NCBI RefSeq assembly: GCF_000002235.5 | Contig: NW_022145594.1 | Location: 21,507,890 to 21,571,889, forward strand | From: Strongylocentrotus purpuratus | Lineage: Eukaryota > Echinodermata > Echinoidea > Camarodonta > Strongylocentrotidae | Direction: 5' to 3' | Length of the DNA stretch: 64,000 nucleotides | Part shown: piece after piece, positions 35,409 through 46,802 of the stretch | How positions within the stretch are numbered: position 1 is the first letter of the stretch | Layout: each line of letters starts with the position of its first letter | Made by a program: the position numbers and the translations under genes | The notes under the pieces: generated by a model | Seen by the model: the letters and a program-made list of their open reading frames with translations, nothing else | What the model was told of the DNA's origin: nothing | The model's database searches: none

Positions 35409-35476
35409 CTCCGGAATGATAGCATCGACGTCATTTGTTCCCTCTTGAAACGCCGAACATGCCGCGGTGTATGCAG
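35409..35476 (-). other. Exon-like segment A in GTPase intron 2
   Basis: After acceptor TTGTATTTTCAG the minus strand is open as AYTAACSAFQEGTNDVDAII and PE, followed by GAG and then GTTTTT (a weak donor); if unspliced it terminates after two more codons. It leaves in phase 0, which fits segment B at 34395 (AIIPE joined to VHYDVL). Its phase-1 entry does not match GTPase exon 2. No family was recognised. Confidence 0.3.
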
Positions 35477-35920
35477 CTGAAAATACAATGGCGTCCTATT
35501 TTGTTTACAAGCGACAGATTCCTTCTCCTACTTTTTTCCTTGCATTTTTCATCCAAATAATACCATGTACGGGGTTTAGAGTGAGGCAATAGATTAAACA
35601 TTTCGCCTGAGGGTATTGAAGTAAGAGAAATAACTGAAGAAAAGATGACAAAACAGGCAGTGAAATTGTGTGAGATGTCATGGGACATCGTCTGCTTGTG
35701 CACATCATGTTCAACATGTGACGTCATATCTCAGCAGCGACCGGAGAGCTTTTCAGTTGCTATGTCGGGGCTGTATCTAAGCGTTTTGTAATTGTTAATA
35801 ATCATTTCTTTGAATGTTGTCTAAGCATTGGCTTTTGATAACCTTGGCCAATCAAAGTGTCACCTTTGCAATAATGACATTAAAGTTAGTTTTTTAAATC
35901 AATGAATCTTCTCTTTAAGG

Positions 35921-36749
35921 GGTTAAATTGCCCCTCAGTCAGAAAAGGGTGTAAGACTATCTGAGGCTTTACGTCTTATCACCAAATGTTACCTACATCA
36001 TAACCACGCACGTATTCACACGTTGAATAGTGGAAACATCGGAATATAGACATATTGATGGGAACCCTTTGTTGCTTGAAGGCTATTAATCCTTTGTTCG
36101 TTAACATCGGAAAAATCACACAGCAACAAAAGAAAATACTAAAAAAGCAAACAACGTGTGTTTTTCAATGTCGCTTACAAAGTGAGTACATCTTCTTGTT
36201 CATGTCCACATTTCAATCAAAATTCCTTCTCGACATTGCGCTTTCATTACCCTCAAAACAAACAACTAAGTTTAAAGGCATTAATACATTAATAGTGATG
36301 AAGTGATGCGCGTGGTATGTTATACACGCTCTTTAAAGACCGGTGTGTAGCCCCAGTACTGAATGTGTTGACTTCCCTCGACACCATTATGTATTCTCTT
36401 CTCTACACGTGCCTTGCACCATACCCATAAACCAATCGCAACACACTCCTTTAATAAGTTGCCCAATCACTAACAAGCACATTTTCGTTCACCAATCACA
36501 AGCAAGACACTTCATAAAAAATGGTCAAATTGCAGCTCTCAAAACTTCCTCATTTCTGAAAATGAAAGAGGAATAAGGCTAGATATAGATGGAAAAGGTC
36601 AAAGAAGCTATTAATCAGTGATAGTAAGTCAATGAATAGTTCACTTATGCGATAATTAGGTGCCAATTAATTATCCATGTCTAGTTAGACCATTTTAACT
36701 ACTTGATATATTTCAGCGAAATGCATGACAACATTGGAGTAGCGACTAC
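35921..36749 (+). repeat. Intronic tandem unit, copy 1 of 3
   Basis: Starts TTAAATTGCCCCTCAGTCAG and ends near TTGGAGTAGCGACTAC. Copies 2 and 3 follow directly or nearly so. The unit includes ACCACGCACGTATTCACACG, GACCGGTGTGTAGCCC and a cluster of CCAAT boxes (AAACCAATCGC, CACCAATCAC) about 60-130 bp after a CACGTG-like CTACACGTGCC. Frames of 77 codons conserved between copies (36343-36576 here) look like by-products of DNA similarity. Confidence 0.85.
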
Positions 36750-36772
36750 GGGGTGAAGGGGGGGGGGGGGGG

Positions 36773-37645
36773 GGTTAATGCCCCTCAGTCAGAATTAGGG
36801 TGTAAGACTTTCAGGGTTAAATGGCCCTCAGTCAGAAAAGTGTGTAATACTTTTTGAGGCTTTACGTCATATCTTCAGAATGGAACCAATATCATAACCA
36901 CGCACGTATTCACACGTTGAATAGTGGAAACATCGGAATATAGACATATTGATGGGAACCCTTGTTGCTTGAAGGCTATCAATCCTTTGTGCGTTACCAT
37001 CGGAAGAATCACACAGCAAAAAAAAAAGAAAATACTAAAAAAGCAAACAACGTGTGTTTTACAATGTCGCTTACAAATTGAGTACTCCTTCTTGTTCATG
37101 TCCACATTTCAATCAAAATTTCTTCTCGACATTAGGCTTTCATTACCCTCAAAACAAACAACTAAGTTTAAAGGCATTAATACATTGATAGTGATGAAGT
37201 GATACGCGTGGTATGTTATACACGCTCTTTAAAGACCGGTGTGTAGCCCAAGTACTGAATATGTTGACTTCCCTCGACACCATTATGTATTCTCTTCTCT
37301 ACACGTGCCTTGCACCACACCCATAAACCAATCGCAACACACTCCTTTAATTAGTTGCCCAACCACTAACAAGCACATTTTCGTTCACCAATCACAAGCA
37401 AGACACTTCATAAAAAATGGTCAAATTGCAGCTCTCAAAACTTCCTCATTTCTGAAAATGAAAGAGGAATAAGGCTAAATATAGATGGAAAAGGTCAAAG
37501 AAGCTATTAATCAGGGATAGTAGTTCACGAATAGTTCACTTATGCGATAATTAGGTGCCAATTAATTATCAATGTATAGTTAGACCATTTTAACTACTTG
37601 ATATATTTCAGCGTAATGTATGACAACATTGGAGTAGCGAGTACA
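36773..37645 (+). repeat. Intronic tandem unit, copy 2 of 3
   Basis: Very similar to copy 1 (long identical stretches, single-base changes). It begins after a 19-bp G run, with the start motif CCCCTCAGTCAG present twice (36781, 36825). Confidence 0.85.
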
Positions 37646-38474
37646 TCTCACCTAGTTAAATAGGATTGCAAGATAATGTAGAAAGGAGAAACAAGCCAAT
37701 GCTACTTAGTATTTGAAAAATACTGGAAATGAAACATATTTATGTGAGCCAAGTTGACTAACGACACCTAACACCACAGTTAGAGAAATACCTTTATTTA
37801 ATTTAATAATATCTATATTTTTTGCTTCAGTGCGCTCATAGCGATTGCTTCAAACGCCATCATAACGATAGTGCTTGAAATGTAAAAAGGTGAGATACGA
37901 TAATTCAATAACTCAACATTTATTATCAATTTTATGACATCACTCTCATTAAATAGGATTATAAATTGGAAATACCTTTGATTTTCTTGTTCTGTTTTTC
38001 CTCATTCTTTTAAAATTGATTTGTTGTGTTTCAAAAATATATCTCGACAAATTTCAAGACATTCAAGATTTAAAAAAAAAAACACAATAAAAGACACAAT
38101 TAGATATGTTATGGAGCAATTTAGGAAAGCAAATATTTTGTACACGTATGTATGCAAAATGTCACTTTTCGTTCATTTTTTTTCGCCCGACTTGTAACTA
38201 TGACATAATTTTTCTTTGTATCTTAATTATTTCTCATTCTCAAATGCTTTTTGACCACTAAGGACCGACTTATCAATGTGTTTGCTTTGTGTGTTCGTGT
38301 GTGTGTTCGCGCGCGTGTGTATGTGAGTATTTATGTGCTCTTTATTCTGTAGCTTAGTATTTCCATCCCTTGTTTATGCGCTACATTTTATTATTTATTC
38401 ACCTTGCCATATAGTTTATGTAGCCTATGCATTTTGTTCACTATAGGGAGGAAAGAAAGGGGGGGGGGGGGGGG

Positions 38475-39925
38475 GGGTTAAGTGCCCCTCAGTCAGAAAA
38501 GGATGAAAAACTATCTAAGGCTTTACGTCATGAAACCAATTTAGTAACCACGCACGTATTCACACGTTGAATAATTGAAAACACCCTAATATTGACATCT
38601 AGATGGGAACCCTTTGTTGCTTGAAGGCTATCAATCCTTTGTGCGTTGCCATCGGAAGAATCACACAGCAACAAAAAGAAAATACAAAAAAAGCAAACAA
38701 CGTGTGTTTTTCAATGTCGCTTACAAATTGAGTACACCTTCTTGTTCATGTCCACATTTCAATCAAAATTTCTTCTCGACATTACGCTTTCATTACTTCC
38801 AAAACAAACATTTAAGTTTAAAGGCATTAATACATTGATAGTGATGAAGTGATACGTGTGGCATGATATACAGTGCGTCCCAGAAAAAAACGAAACCGAG
38901 AATTATCGATGTTTTACCATAACTTAATCACAGTTATAATTGATAAATGGCATATATATGTAAAGCTTAGATCCCCCTCTTTCATTTGATACAACTCATA
39001 TTTCACGCATTAGTGATTAAAATCAATTTGAAGAAAATTGAGCTAGGAATAACAAAGTTCTGTTTGTTTAAAGTAGTACTTGCATTTCCATAATTTTATC
39101 AAACGAATTCGTTTTCACTGGCTGCCCGCCGTAGCAACAAACGAAATTAACAAAAGACTTAACTCCGTTTCGTTGACAATCATCCGTAGACGAAAGACTT
39201 CATGCATGGCTGATTGTCAACGAAACGGAGTTAAGTCTTTTGTCAATTTTGATTGAGGTGTCATATGAAAGAGTAGAAATTCAACTTTCTAGAAACGTGA
39301 TTTTCTCTTTAAAAATTCAGATACCGTCCGCCAAATGACTTTTCGGTTTCCTCTCTTCAAATTTATTTTAATCACTCATGCGTGAAAAAAGAGGATCTAA
39401 GCTTTCCAAATATGTGTTATTTATTAATCATACATTTTTACTAAGTTATGATAAAACATCTATAATTCTCGGTTTCGTTTTTTCTGGTTCGCACTGTAGA
39501 CGCTCTTCAAAGACCGGTGTGTAGCCCCAGTACTGAATATATTGACTTCCCTCGACACCATTATGTATTCTCTTCTCTACACGTGCCTTGCACCACACCC
39601 ATAGACCAATCGCAACACACTCCTTTAATTAGTTGCACAATCACTAACAAGTACATGTTCGTTCACCAATCACAAGCAAGACACTTCATCACAAATCGTT
39701 AAATTGGAACCCCTCAAAAAAATTCTGACATTCAAAGAGGAAATGATTTAGGCCTAAAAAGGTCGTAGAAGGTTTTAATAATACTAGTTACCCATGAAGA
39801 ATTCATTTATGAGCTATTTTTGACTCTTGAATGACTCACTTATTTGGGGCTAATTAATTGCTAATTAATTATCATTGTCTTGATAGACTAATATAGTTAT
39901 TATTATGTCATATGTAATGATAAAG
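38475..39925 (+). repeat. Intronic tandem unit, copy 3 of 3, interrupted
   Basis: Begins after a G run with TTAAGTGCCCCTCAGTCAG, more diverged than copies 1 and 2, and split at GATATA/TAGACGC by the element at 38871-39496. It resumes with CTCTTCAAAGACCGGTGTG. Confidence 0.82.
38871..39496. mobile_element. 626-bp mariner-like foldback element
   Basis: Ends CAGTGCGTCCCAGAAAAAA (left) and the complement of CAGTGCGAACCAGAAAAAA (right), with TA on both sides. Copies 1 and 2 of the surrounding repeat give the empty site (TTATACACGCTC). Pairing continues over most of the length, including CGAAACCGAGAATTAT near the ends and CAAAAGACTTAACTCCG near the centre (39150 with 39242). No transposase frame. 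Confidence 0.88.
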
Positions 39926-40866
39926 TAGCAAATTACCTTTTGTATACATCTTCCTGCTAACTGCACACCGAGTACAGTACACCCCCCCCCAAAAAAAAAA
40001 AAAAAAAAAAAATGTACTGAATGACATTATCTAGTAAATCATAGTAAACTGCCTTTTTTCACCACAGCCAATGAGTTCCATCCCATGAATTAACGTACAA
40101 GTGTAACTAATTTAGGGAAAAACTTACATTGCACATGAATTCATAATTGCCTCTTTTGCCTTAATTAAGGCTTTGTAGTGAAACAATAGGCTACGCTTTA
40201 CGAAGCCTGCCACGTTTACCACAGATGTGATTTAAAACTATGATTTTAGAATTAACAGTTTTTCATGAAAAGCTGGAATTTCGACATTAGACAGATTATA
40301 CGTACTTTTTGATAATGATTAATCAATAAAAACAAGCAATATTTTTAAGGGCCGCTACATTATTCAACCAAGACAATGAATCCTTCCGTGGGCCGTATTT
40401 ATGATTGAATAAAGAAAATGGACACTAAGCATTGTGATGGGAGCTGTAGGTGCTTGTAGTGTATAATCTATTATTCCCACCTGTGGTCAATTAGTTCAAC
40501 ATATCATATAGCCTATGTTTTAATATTTAGTCAGTAAATCACACGAGTGTTCACGCATTTCCTATTGGGTTGCGATGAATAGGTTTAGGGCTCCCGGGCC
40601 CCCTCAGGATTCCCGAAAATGATATGATATTGAATTAAAAAGTAACTAAGGTTTAAATAATTACACATCTAGGTAGCCGGGCTAGGGAGAAAGAAAAATT
40701 ATCTAATAATTTGATGCTCCTCAATTACTTATGTGGGAGCTACCTTAAAAAGGTTTTTTTTATGAATATGGGCCCTGATCAAAACCCTATAAAATAGAGT
40801 AATAGGCACCTGGTTGATAAAATTGGCTAACGAGCATTCCCTACGAGAGCACTTTTTCTTAATATG
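39926..40866. other. GTPase intron 2, no feature seen
   Basis: Unremarkable AT-rich intron sequence apart from a C run plus A run at 39980-40010. Confidence 0.55.
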
Positions 40867-40871
40867 GAAAG

Positions 40872-41102
40872 TGTAGTGATAGCTACATGTAGTTTAACAG
40901 AGTCTGCAAATACAGACTAGCATGTATAACTAAATATAGAATGACCTGCAACCCATGACTCATGCCAGGTCATGTTATGAAACAATGAGTACTTGTACAG
41001 AGATGCTACAAAGATGTCTGACTGACATAGAGCCTCAATAAAGCTATACAACTTATTAGTTCAATCAAAGCTCTCCAACTGGTCTTTTATAAGAACATAA
41101 TA
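40872..41102 (+). repeat. 5' LTR
   Basis: 231 bp, TGTAGTGATAGC...AACATAATA, with AATAAA at 41037-41042. By eye it is identical to the 3' LTR. It starts with TG but ends in TA rather than CA. Confidence 0.93.
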
Positions 41103-41119
41103 TGGTGTCAGAACTAGGC
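41103..41119 (+). other. Primer-binding site, tRNA-Leu type
   Basis: TGGTGTCAGAACTAGGC directly follows the LTR. The first 11 bases match the complement of the 3' end of animal leucine tRNAs (…TTCTGACACCA) as known from memory; later bases diverge. Confidence 0.6.
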
Positions 41120-41507
41120 AGCCAGTGTTTGTGCTGAGCAATCCAGCCTACAGTATATATATGGAGGAATCATTGAAATCAGGCCAGTTCAATCCAATTC
41201 TTAGTGATGTGAGAGATGATGAAAGCTCGAGGGCTTAGAGTCTAAGTGTATGTCCAGTGAATGTAGTTATGTCCATAATGGTTAGCGCTGTCGTTGTATG
41301 GATTGGAGTGCATAGTTTTGTGCCGGGCCAGTTCCAGTATAACGGGCAGTAAGCGTGACATATGTGGGACATGAACATACAGAATAACTCAGTGAAAGTT
41401 AATAGTTGAGCTTAAAGTAATTGTTGCAAAGATACAAAAAGAAAATGCTAATTGTTATGCTGTTCATGTGAGTGACTACACTAGGCTAAGAAACAAAAAG
41501 AAACAAA

Positions 41508-44500
41508 ATGGCAAATCTCAGTCAACCTCCTCCACTCGACTTAAAGGGAAATATTTCCGAGAACTGGAGAAGATTTAAACAGAAATTCACTCTATACAAT
41601 GTTGCCTCAGGAATGTCTGAAAAAGATGAAAAGTTACAAACATCAATGCTTCTACACGTGATTGGCGATGCTGCCTTGGAATTGTATAATACGTTCGTAT
41701 TTGCTGAGGGTGAGAGCATGAAGCTTGAGAAAGTGTTGAACAAATATGAGGAATATTGCATGCCGAAACGTAATCTAACGTATGAGAGACATAGATTTTT
41801 CACAAGATCTCAGTTAGTGCATGAGAGTGTTGATCAGTACGCAACAGAATTGCGGAGTCGTGCTCAGTCATGTGAGTTTTCCATGTTGAAAGAGAGTCTT
41901 ATCCAGGACAGAATTATCTGTGGTATTTTAGACGATGGTCTAAGAGAACGTTTGTTGAGGCAAGATGATCTTACATTGGTTAAAACGTTGCAAGTATGTC
42001 GTGCGGCTGAACAAACTCGAACGCAGGCACAAGCGTTGAGTTCCGCAGGGGAAAACGCCTCAATTCCGGTAGATTCTTTCAGCAAGACTAAGAAGAAATT
42101 TCCTGGTTCAAAGTCAAAACGGTCAGAACCTCAAGGTCGTACTAAAAGTGATGCATGTAGCAGGTGCGGAAACCGACATAGCAAAGACAAATGTCCCGCA
42201 CAAGGTCAAACATGCAAGAAGTGCGGTAAGCAGAATCATTTTGCTAAATGTTGTAAAACCCCAGTAGCCAAGGTCAATGAACTGCAGCACTTGGAGGTAG
42301 ATTCAGAAGGTTTCATGATTTGCTCTGTTGAATCAAAAGAATCCAAGGATGAATGGATAGTTAATCTACTAGTCAATAACCAGCCGGTTGACTTCAAGGT
42401 TGATACTGGTGCTCAGGCGAATCTTCTTCCTGAGACAGTATTTCACAAATTGAAACCAAAACCAAAGCTACAAAAGGCCAAAGTGATGTTGACAGGTTAT
42501 TATGAGACAGATATTCCGGTCAAAGGTCGTTGTTGTGTACAAGTTGAGTACAAAGGGATCAAACGCAATGTGCCGTGTCTAGTCATTCCTGGAAATCGTC
42601 AGCCTTTGTTAGGATTACGGACGAGTGAAGACTTGCATCTGGTGAAACGGGTGTATCATGTTGAGAAACAAACTGAACACGGAACGGGTAAAAGTGTAGT
42701 TCAAGACTATCAAGATGTGTTTGTAGGTCTAGGTTGTCTTCCTGGTAAACACCACATCACATTGAGAGAGGACGCACATCCTGTTCAGCATGCATGTCGC
42801 AAAGTTCCATTTCCACTTCAAGATAAACTCAAAGACGAGTTAGATAAGATGGAACGAATGGACGTAATCACACGAGTTGATGAGCCAACTGATTGGGTTT
42901 CTTCTCTCGTGGTGGTGATGAAAAAGAACGGTCAGCTTAGGGTCTGTCTAGATCCAAGAGACCTGAACCGAGCAATCAAAAGAGAACATTATCAATTGCC
43001 ATCAAGAGCTGAAATAACTGCACATTTTGCAGGAGCCAAATACTTCAGCAAGTTAGATGCATCTAGTGGTTTTTGGCAGATCCAACTAGATGACGAAAGC
43101 TCCAAACTTTGTACGTTTATCACGCCATACGGAAGGTACAAGTTCTTGAGACTACCTTTTGGTATTTGTAGTGCTCCGGAAGTCTATCACAAGATAGTGC
43201 ACCAACTGTTTGCACATATTCCGGGAGTTAACACAATGATGGATGATGTGATTGTATGGGGAACTACCCAACAGGAGCATGATGACAGGTTGAGAGAGGT
43301 TCTCAGCATTGTGAGAAAAATGAATCTCAAGTTGAACAAAGACAAATGCGAGTTCAATGTCAAGAAGCTCACATTCATTGGTGACTTGATCAGTGATCAA
43401 GGAGTTCAACCTGATCCAAAGAAAGTGTCTGCTATCTTGAACATTGAGAGACCGAAATGTCGGAAAGATGTCCAACGGTTCTTGGGTATGATCAATTACC
43501 AAGGGAAGTTCATTCCAGATCTGTCGACCAAGTCAGCAGCGCTGAGACATCTACTAGACAAAAAGAATGTATGGACATGGGATCATGCACAAGAGGATGC
43601 ATGGAATCAGCTGAAACAAGCTCTGATACAAGAGCCAGTCCTACATTTCTATGACAGCAAGAAACCAACCAAGCTGTCAGCAGACGCATCAAAGGATGGT
43701 ATTGGTGCAGTGCTACTACAGCAATATGATCAAGATTGGGTTCCGATCGCATATGCATCTAGATCAATGACTGATGCAGAGACTAGATATGCACAGATCG
43801 AGAAAGAATTGCTGGCAATCACATACGCATGTGAAAGATTCCATCAATACATCTATGGACAACAAGTAGAATTGGAGACTGATCACAAGCCACTTATTCC
43901 ACTGTTTGTAAAGTCACTGGGTGACTGTCCCCTACGCATTCAAAGGTTACTCATCAGGGTACAGAGATATGATCTCAAGGTCTTGTACACGCCTGGAAAG
44001 TACATGTATACTGCTGATACATTGTCCAGAGCAGTAGATCCAAAGGCTGAGTTGAATGCTGAAACTGAGGAGGATATCAGAGTCTACATAGATGCTATTG
44101 TCAAGAGCATGCCAGTTACATCGAACAAACGAAATCAGATTGTCGAAGAGACAAAGAAAGATGATCAACTGCAAGAGCTGCTAGGCATCATCAGAGATGG
44201 TTGGCCGGAAACGAAGCAGCAATGTCCAGTTCGAGTCAGGGAATACTGGAACATCAGGAGTGAACTCTCTGAAGCAGATGGCATCATCTTCAAAGGCAGC
44301 AAAATAGTGGTTCCCACTACGATGAGAAGGTTCATGCTAAACAAAATCCATGAAGGACACTTAGGCATCGAGAAGTGTAAGAAACGTGCTAGAGAAGTCA
44401 TCTATTGGCCCAGAATCAACACAGACATCACTGAAATGGTCCAAAGTTGTACTTCATGCCTAATGTCCAGACCAAAACAGGTCAATACTCGATCAGTGAG

Positions 44501-44606
44501 GGGAACAAAGGAGGATCATAAGGTGAAGCAAAAAGAGCGATTCGACAAACATTCTCGAGACTTGTCAAAGCTAAAGCCTGGAGATCATGTCATACTCAAG
44601 ACATGA
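41508..44606 (+). CDS. Gag-Pol polyprotein lacking the integrase core
   Basis: 1032 residues. A Gag-like N-terminal region (1-210) is followed by two zinc knuckles: C217, C220, H224, C229 and C236, C239, H244, C249. The aspartic protease has DTGA at 299-302. The reverse transcriptase has FSKLDASSGFWQ (513-524), LPFGICSAPE (549-558) and the catalytic MMDD at 577-580. RNase H shows D726 in SADASKD, E765/E767 and D792 in TDHKPL. Integrase retains only the N-terminal zinc module (H948, H951, C981, C984) and then jumps, around residue 990, to a C-terminal segment (KERFDKHSRDLSKLKPGDHV). The DDE core expected between them, about 200 residues in the family, is absent without loss of frame. The ATG at 41508 gives a typical Gag start. 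Confidence 0.93.
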   Translation: MANLSQPPPLDLKGNISENWRRFKQKFTLYNVASGMSEKDEKLQTSMLLHVIGDAALELYNTFVFAEGESMKLEKVLNKYEEYCMPKRNLTYERHRFFTRSQLVHESVDQYATELRSRAQSCEFSMLKESLIQDRIICGILDDGLRERLLRQDDLTLVKTLQVCRAAEQTRTQAQALSSAGENASIPVDSFSKTKKKFPGSKSKRSEPQGRTKSDACSRCGNRHSKDKCPAQGQTCKKCGKQNHFAKCCKTPVAKVNELQHLEVDSEGFMICSVESKESKDEWIVNLLVNNQPVDFKVDTGAQANLLPETVFHKLKPKPKLQKAKVMLTGYYETDIPVKGRCCVQVEYKGIKRNVPCLVIPGNRQPLLGLRTSEDLHLVKRVYHVEKQTEHGTGKSVVQDYQDVFVGLGCLPGKHHITLREDAHPVQHACRKVPFPLQDKLKDELDKMERMDVITRVDEPTDWVSSLVVVMKKNGQLRVCLDPRDLNRAIKREHYQLPSRAEITAHFAGAKYFSKLDASSGFWQIQLDDESSKLCTFITPYGRYKFLRLPFGICSAPEVYHKIVHQLFAHIPGVNTMMDDVIVWGTTQQEHDDRLREVLSIVRKMNLKLNKDKCEFNVKKLTFIGDLISDQGVQPDPKKVSAILNIERPKCRKDVQRFLGMINYQGKFIPDLSTKSAALRHLLDKKNVWTWDHAQEDAWNQLKQALIQEPVLHFYDSKKPTKLSADASKDGIGAVLLQQYDQDWVPIAYASRSMTDAETRYAQIEKELLAITYACERFHQYIYGQQVELETDHKPLIPLFVKSLGDCPLRIQRLLIRVQRYDLKVLYTPGKYMYTADTLSRAVDPKAELNAETEEDIRVYIDAIVKSMPVTSNKRNQIVEETKKDDQLQELLGIIRDGWPETKQQCPVRVREYWNIRSELSEADGIIFKGSKIVVPTTMRRFMLNKIHEGHLGIEKCKKRAREVIYWPRINTDITEMVQSCTSCLMSRPKQVNTRSVRGTKEDHKVKQKERFDKHSRDLSKLKPGDHVILKT

Positions 44607-44899
44607 AAACCAACACCTGGTCGAAACGTGGTATTGTCAGGTCTGTCCAGGATCGAAACAGATCATACCAGATCGAGACAGAAACAGGAGAGATGCGTCG
44701 CAGAAACAGACGTCACCTCAGGCCAGTCCCACGTCAACAACAAGCCGAGTCTATTCCACTACCAACACAGGATGACTTCGAGCTAGATGACACTGCAGAA
44801 GCTACAGAGCAACCAGCATCTGAAGAAAGCTCAACTACGCCATCAACCAGAACCAGAAGCGGACGAGTTATTAAACCGCCAGATCGCTTGAACTTGTAA
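44600..44899 (+). pseudogene. Frameshifted C-terminal tail of Pol
   Basis: Directly after the stop at 44604-44606 a different frame is open to TAA at 44897-44899. It begins near TWSKRGIVRSVQDRNRSY, contains RRNRRHLRPVP and ends TRSGRVIKPPDRLNL, the usual end of gypsy-type Pol proteins. A frameshift at about 44595-44605 therefore separates it from the main frame. A programmed shift is possible, but none is usual at this site. Confidence 0.75.
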
Positions 44900-45295
44900 A
44901 TAAATGAAAGCGAACTACAGAGAAAGACTTTCGCGTTTTGTAAATAGTTTATAGTTACAGAGTTCAACTTGGACTTTAAAACATAACTGCAGGATTGCAT
45001 GAGCATGACATATATATTTGCATGTTATAGTTAAAAATATAACCGGATTTAATCAGTCACTTTGATTACAAAAATCAACAGATATCACTCAACCTCAACG
45101 GAGAATTCCAGTTTCGCGAATCGCAATCTTGAAAGATATGGACTGTCGCGTAATAAGTTATATATTTGAAAGCGACAGTACTCCAGCTTTAAGGGACAGA
45201 ATAATGCCCTAGTACAGTCGCGAGTGTACAGGTAGTCCACCCTGTCACTCTGTACAGTTTAAGAAGTTTTATATATGTATATGTAAACCTCTTTT

Positions 45296-45307
45296 AAAGA
45301 AGGGAGG
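45296..45307 (+). other. Polypurine tract
   Basis: AAAGAAGGGAGG immediately upstream of the 3' LTR, the expected second-strand primer site. Confidence 0.85.
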
Positions 45308-45538
45308 TGTAGTGATAGCTACATGTAGTTTAACAGAGTCTGCAAATACAGACTAGCATGTATAACTAAATATAGAATGACCTGCAACCCATGACTCATG
45401 CCAGGTCATGTTATGAAACAATGAGTACTTGTACAGAGATGCTACAAAGATGTCTGACTGACATAGAGCCTCAATAAAGCTATACAACTTATTAGTTCAA
45501 TCAAAGCTCTCCAACTGGTCTTTTATAAGAACATAATA
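45308..45538 (+). repeat. 3' LTR
   Basis: 231 bp matching the 5' LTR throughout by eye. AATAAA lies at 45473-45478. GAAAG follows at 45539-45543. Confidence 0.93.
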
Positions 45539-45699
45539 GAAAGGGTACTGCCGGGCACAACTATTTAGAGGTTCTCGCCAGAAAAAATGAAAAAGTGCTC
45601 ATGGAAATCCCCAAACGATATTGCTATTGTGAGAGCCTCAGGATTTACTGTTTGAAAAATTATTTTTCTTACAGAGTACAAAGGGATAATCTAACTTAC

Positions 45700-45823
45700 T
45701 TGAAGACGAGTGTTGTGCAGTCTATTTTATCCGTGATTGCCATCGGTATGTCTGATTTGTCGGCGGTAGCTGAGTTGTTATCATCAATCCAAATAACATC
45801 ATCATCGAAAGACCTTTGGCCAT
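45700..45823 (-). CDS. IFI44-like GTPase, exon 2
   Basis: A 124-bp exon between acceptor TTAATTCCTAG and donor AA then GTAAGT on the minus strand. It encodes residues 94-133, starting GQRSFDDDVIWIDDNNS and ending ITDKIDCTTLVF. DKIDCTTLVF corresponds to the DRIHCVAFVF strand after switch II in human IFI44, and HGQRSF to its LNGNIRDRYQF region (family recollection). Phases (1 in, 2 out) join to exons 1 and 3. Confidence 0.85.
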
Positions 45824-46768
45824 CTAGGAATTAATAAAAGGTAAACTTTGACATTATTAAAAAAACACTAGCTAAGATATTGTATTGCTCAAAGTAGTTA
45901 AAGCAAGCAGATAATATAACGTAGCATTATCACAGAAAGCACAACATAAGTTATTACATACATCTCATAAAATGCAATTAGATCGAATACAACTACTCAT
46001 TATTAAGAAGATGATATTTGTGCAGTTTTTATGGAGCAAATATCAACTTCGGTTTCTCTTTTATGGGAGGCTTGTTTTTACCACATCAGCTTCCCACCAC
46101 CAACACCGATTCAACGGATCTATAATACATGTATGTATTGTGTTCCTGGCGGTGAGGAAAATACCGGCTGAGCGTCCATCAAATGTTTGGCTCATTACGA
46201 CACTGACTGTATTCCATATCAATTAGTAGGTAAACCCACATTCTTACACACACACACACACACACACGTACCACACACACAACCACACACGCACACCCAC
46301 ACATATTCCAATATTATTCGTCGGATCAATGGAAAGAAAAAAATAGGCAAAATACGAAGAGAAAGAAGACGAACATAATCAAAGAATAGCACTTTATAAG
46401 TTCTATAACTAAAGCAATAATGAACATTTGACAAATTATGTAAATTTTGTGGTTGTATTATGTATCATAGTATACAATATGGGGTGTCGAAACTGCACAT
46501 ATACAATAGAAAGTGTATTTTTTCTAGTGGGAAATTCAATGAGGCATATAAACCTGTGCCCATAAATATTATTTCTGTAACCTTTTTCTATGTCTTTGAA
46601 ATGATTGTCACAATAATGATTTATTTCTGATAGGTGAATAGTTAATAACAAGTCAGAACAAGGATGCAGTGATAAAGTACAGAGCGGGAAAGTAGCAAGG
46701 AGGTAAATAGGCGTAAAGAATGCGATTATAAGATAACATAAAGTAAAACCGATCAGGATAAGAAAGAA

Positions 46769-46802
<34 letters not shown>

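Larger units (their letters stand above)
40872..45538 (+). mobile_element. Ty3/gypsy LTR retrotransposon, recent but defective
   Basis: Two 231-bp LTRs flank an internal region with a gag-pol frame, bounded by the 5-bp target duplication GAAAG (40867-40871 and 45539-45543). It lies in GTPase intron 2 in the opposite orientation. The LTRs look identical, implying recent insertion. The protein lacks the integrase catalytic core and has a frameshift near its end, so this copy should not be autonomous. Confidence 0.95.

Noticed and set aside
36343..37472. 77-codon frames conserved in two repeat copies (and truncated in the third)
   Set aside because: The DNA itself is duplicated, the frame is not favoured over others, there is no splice context, and the third copy breaks it; DNA-level similarity explains the conservation.
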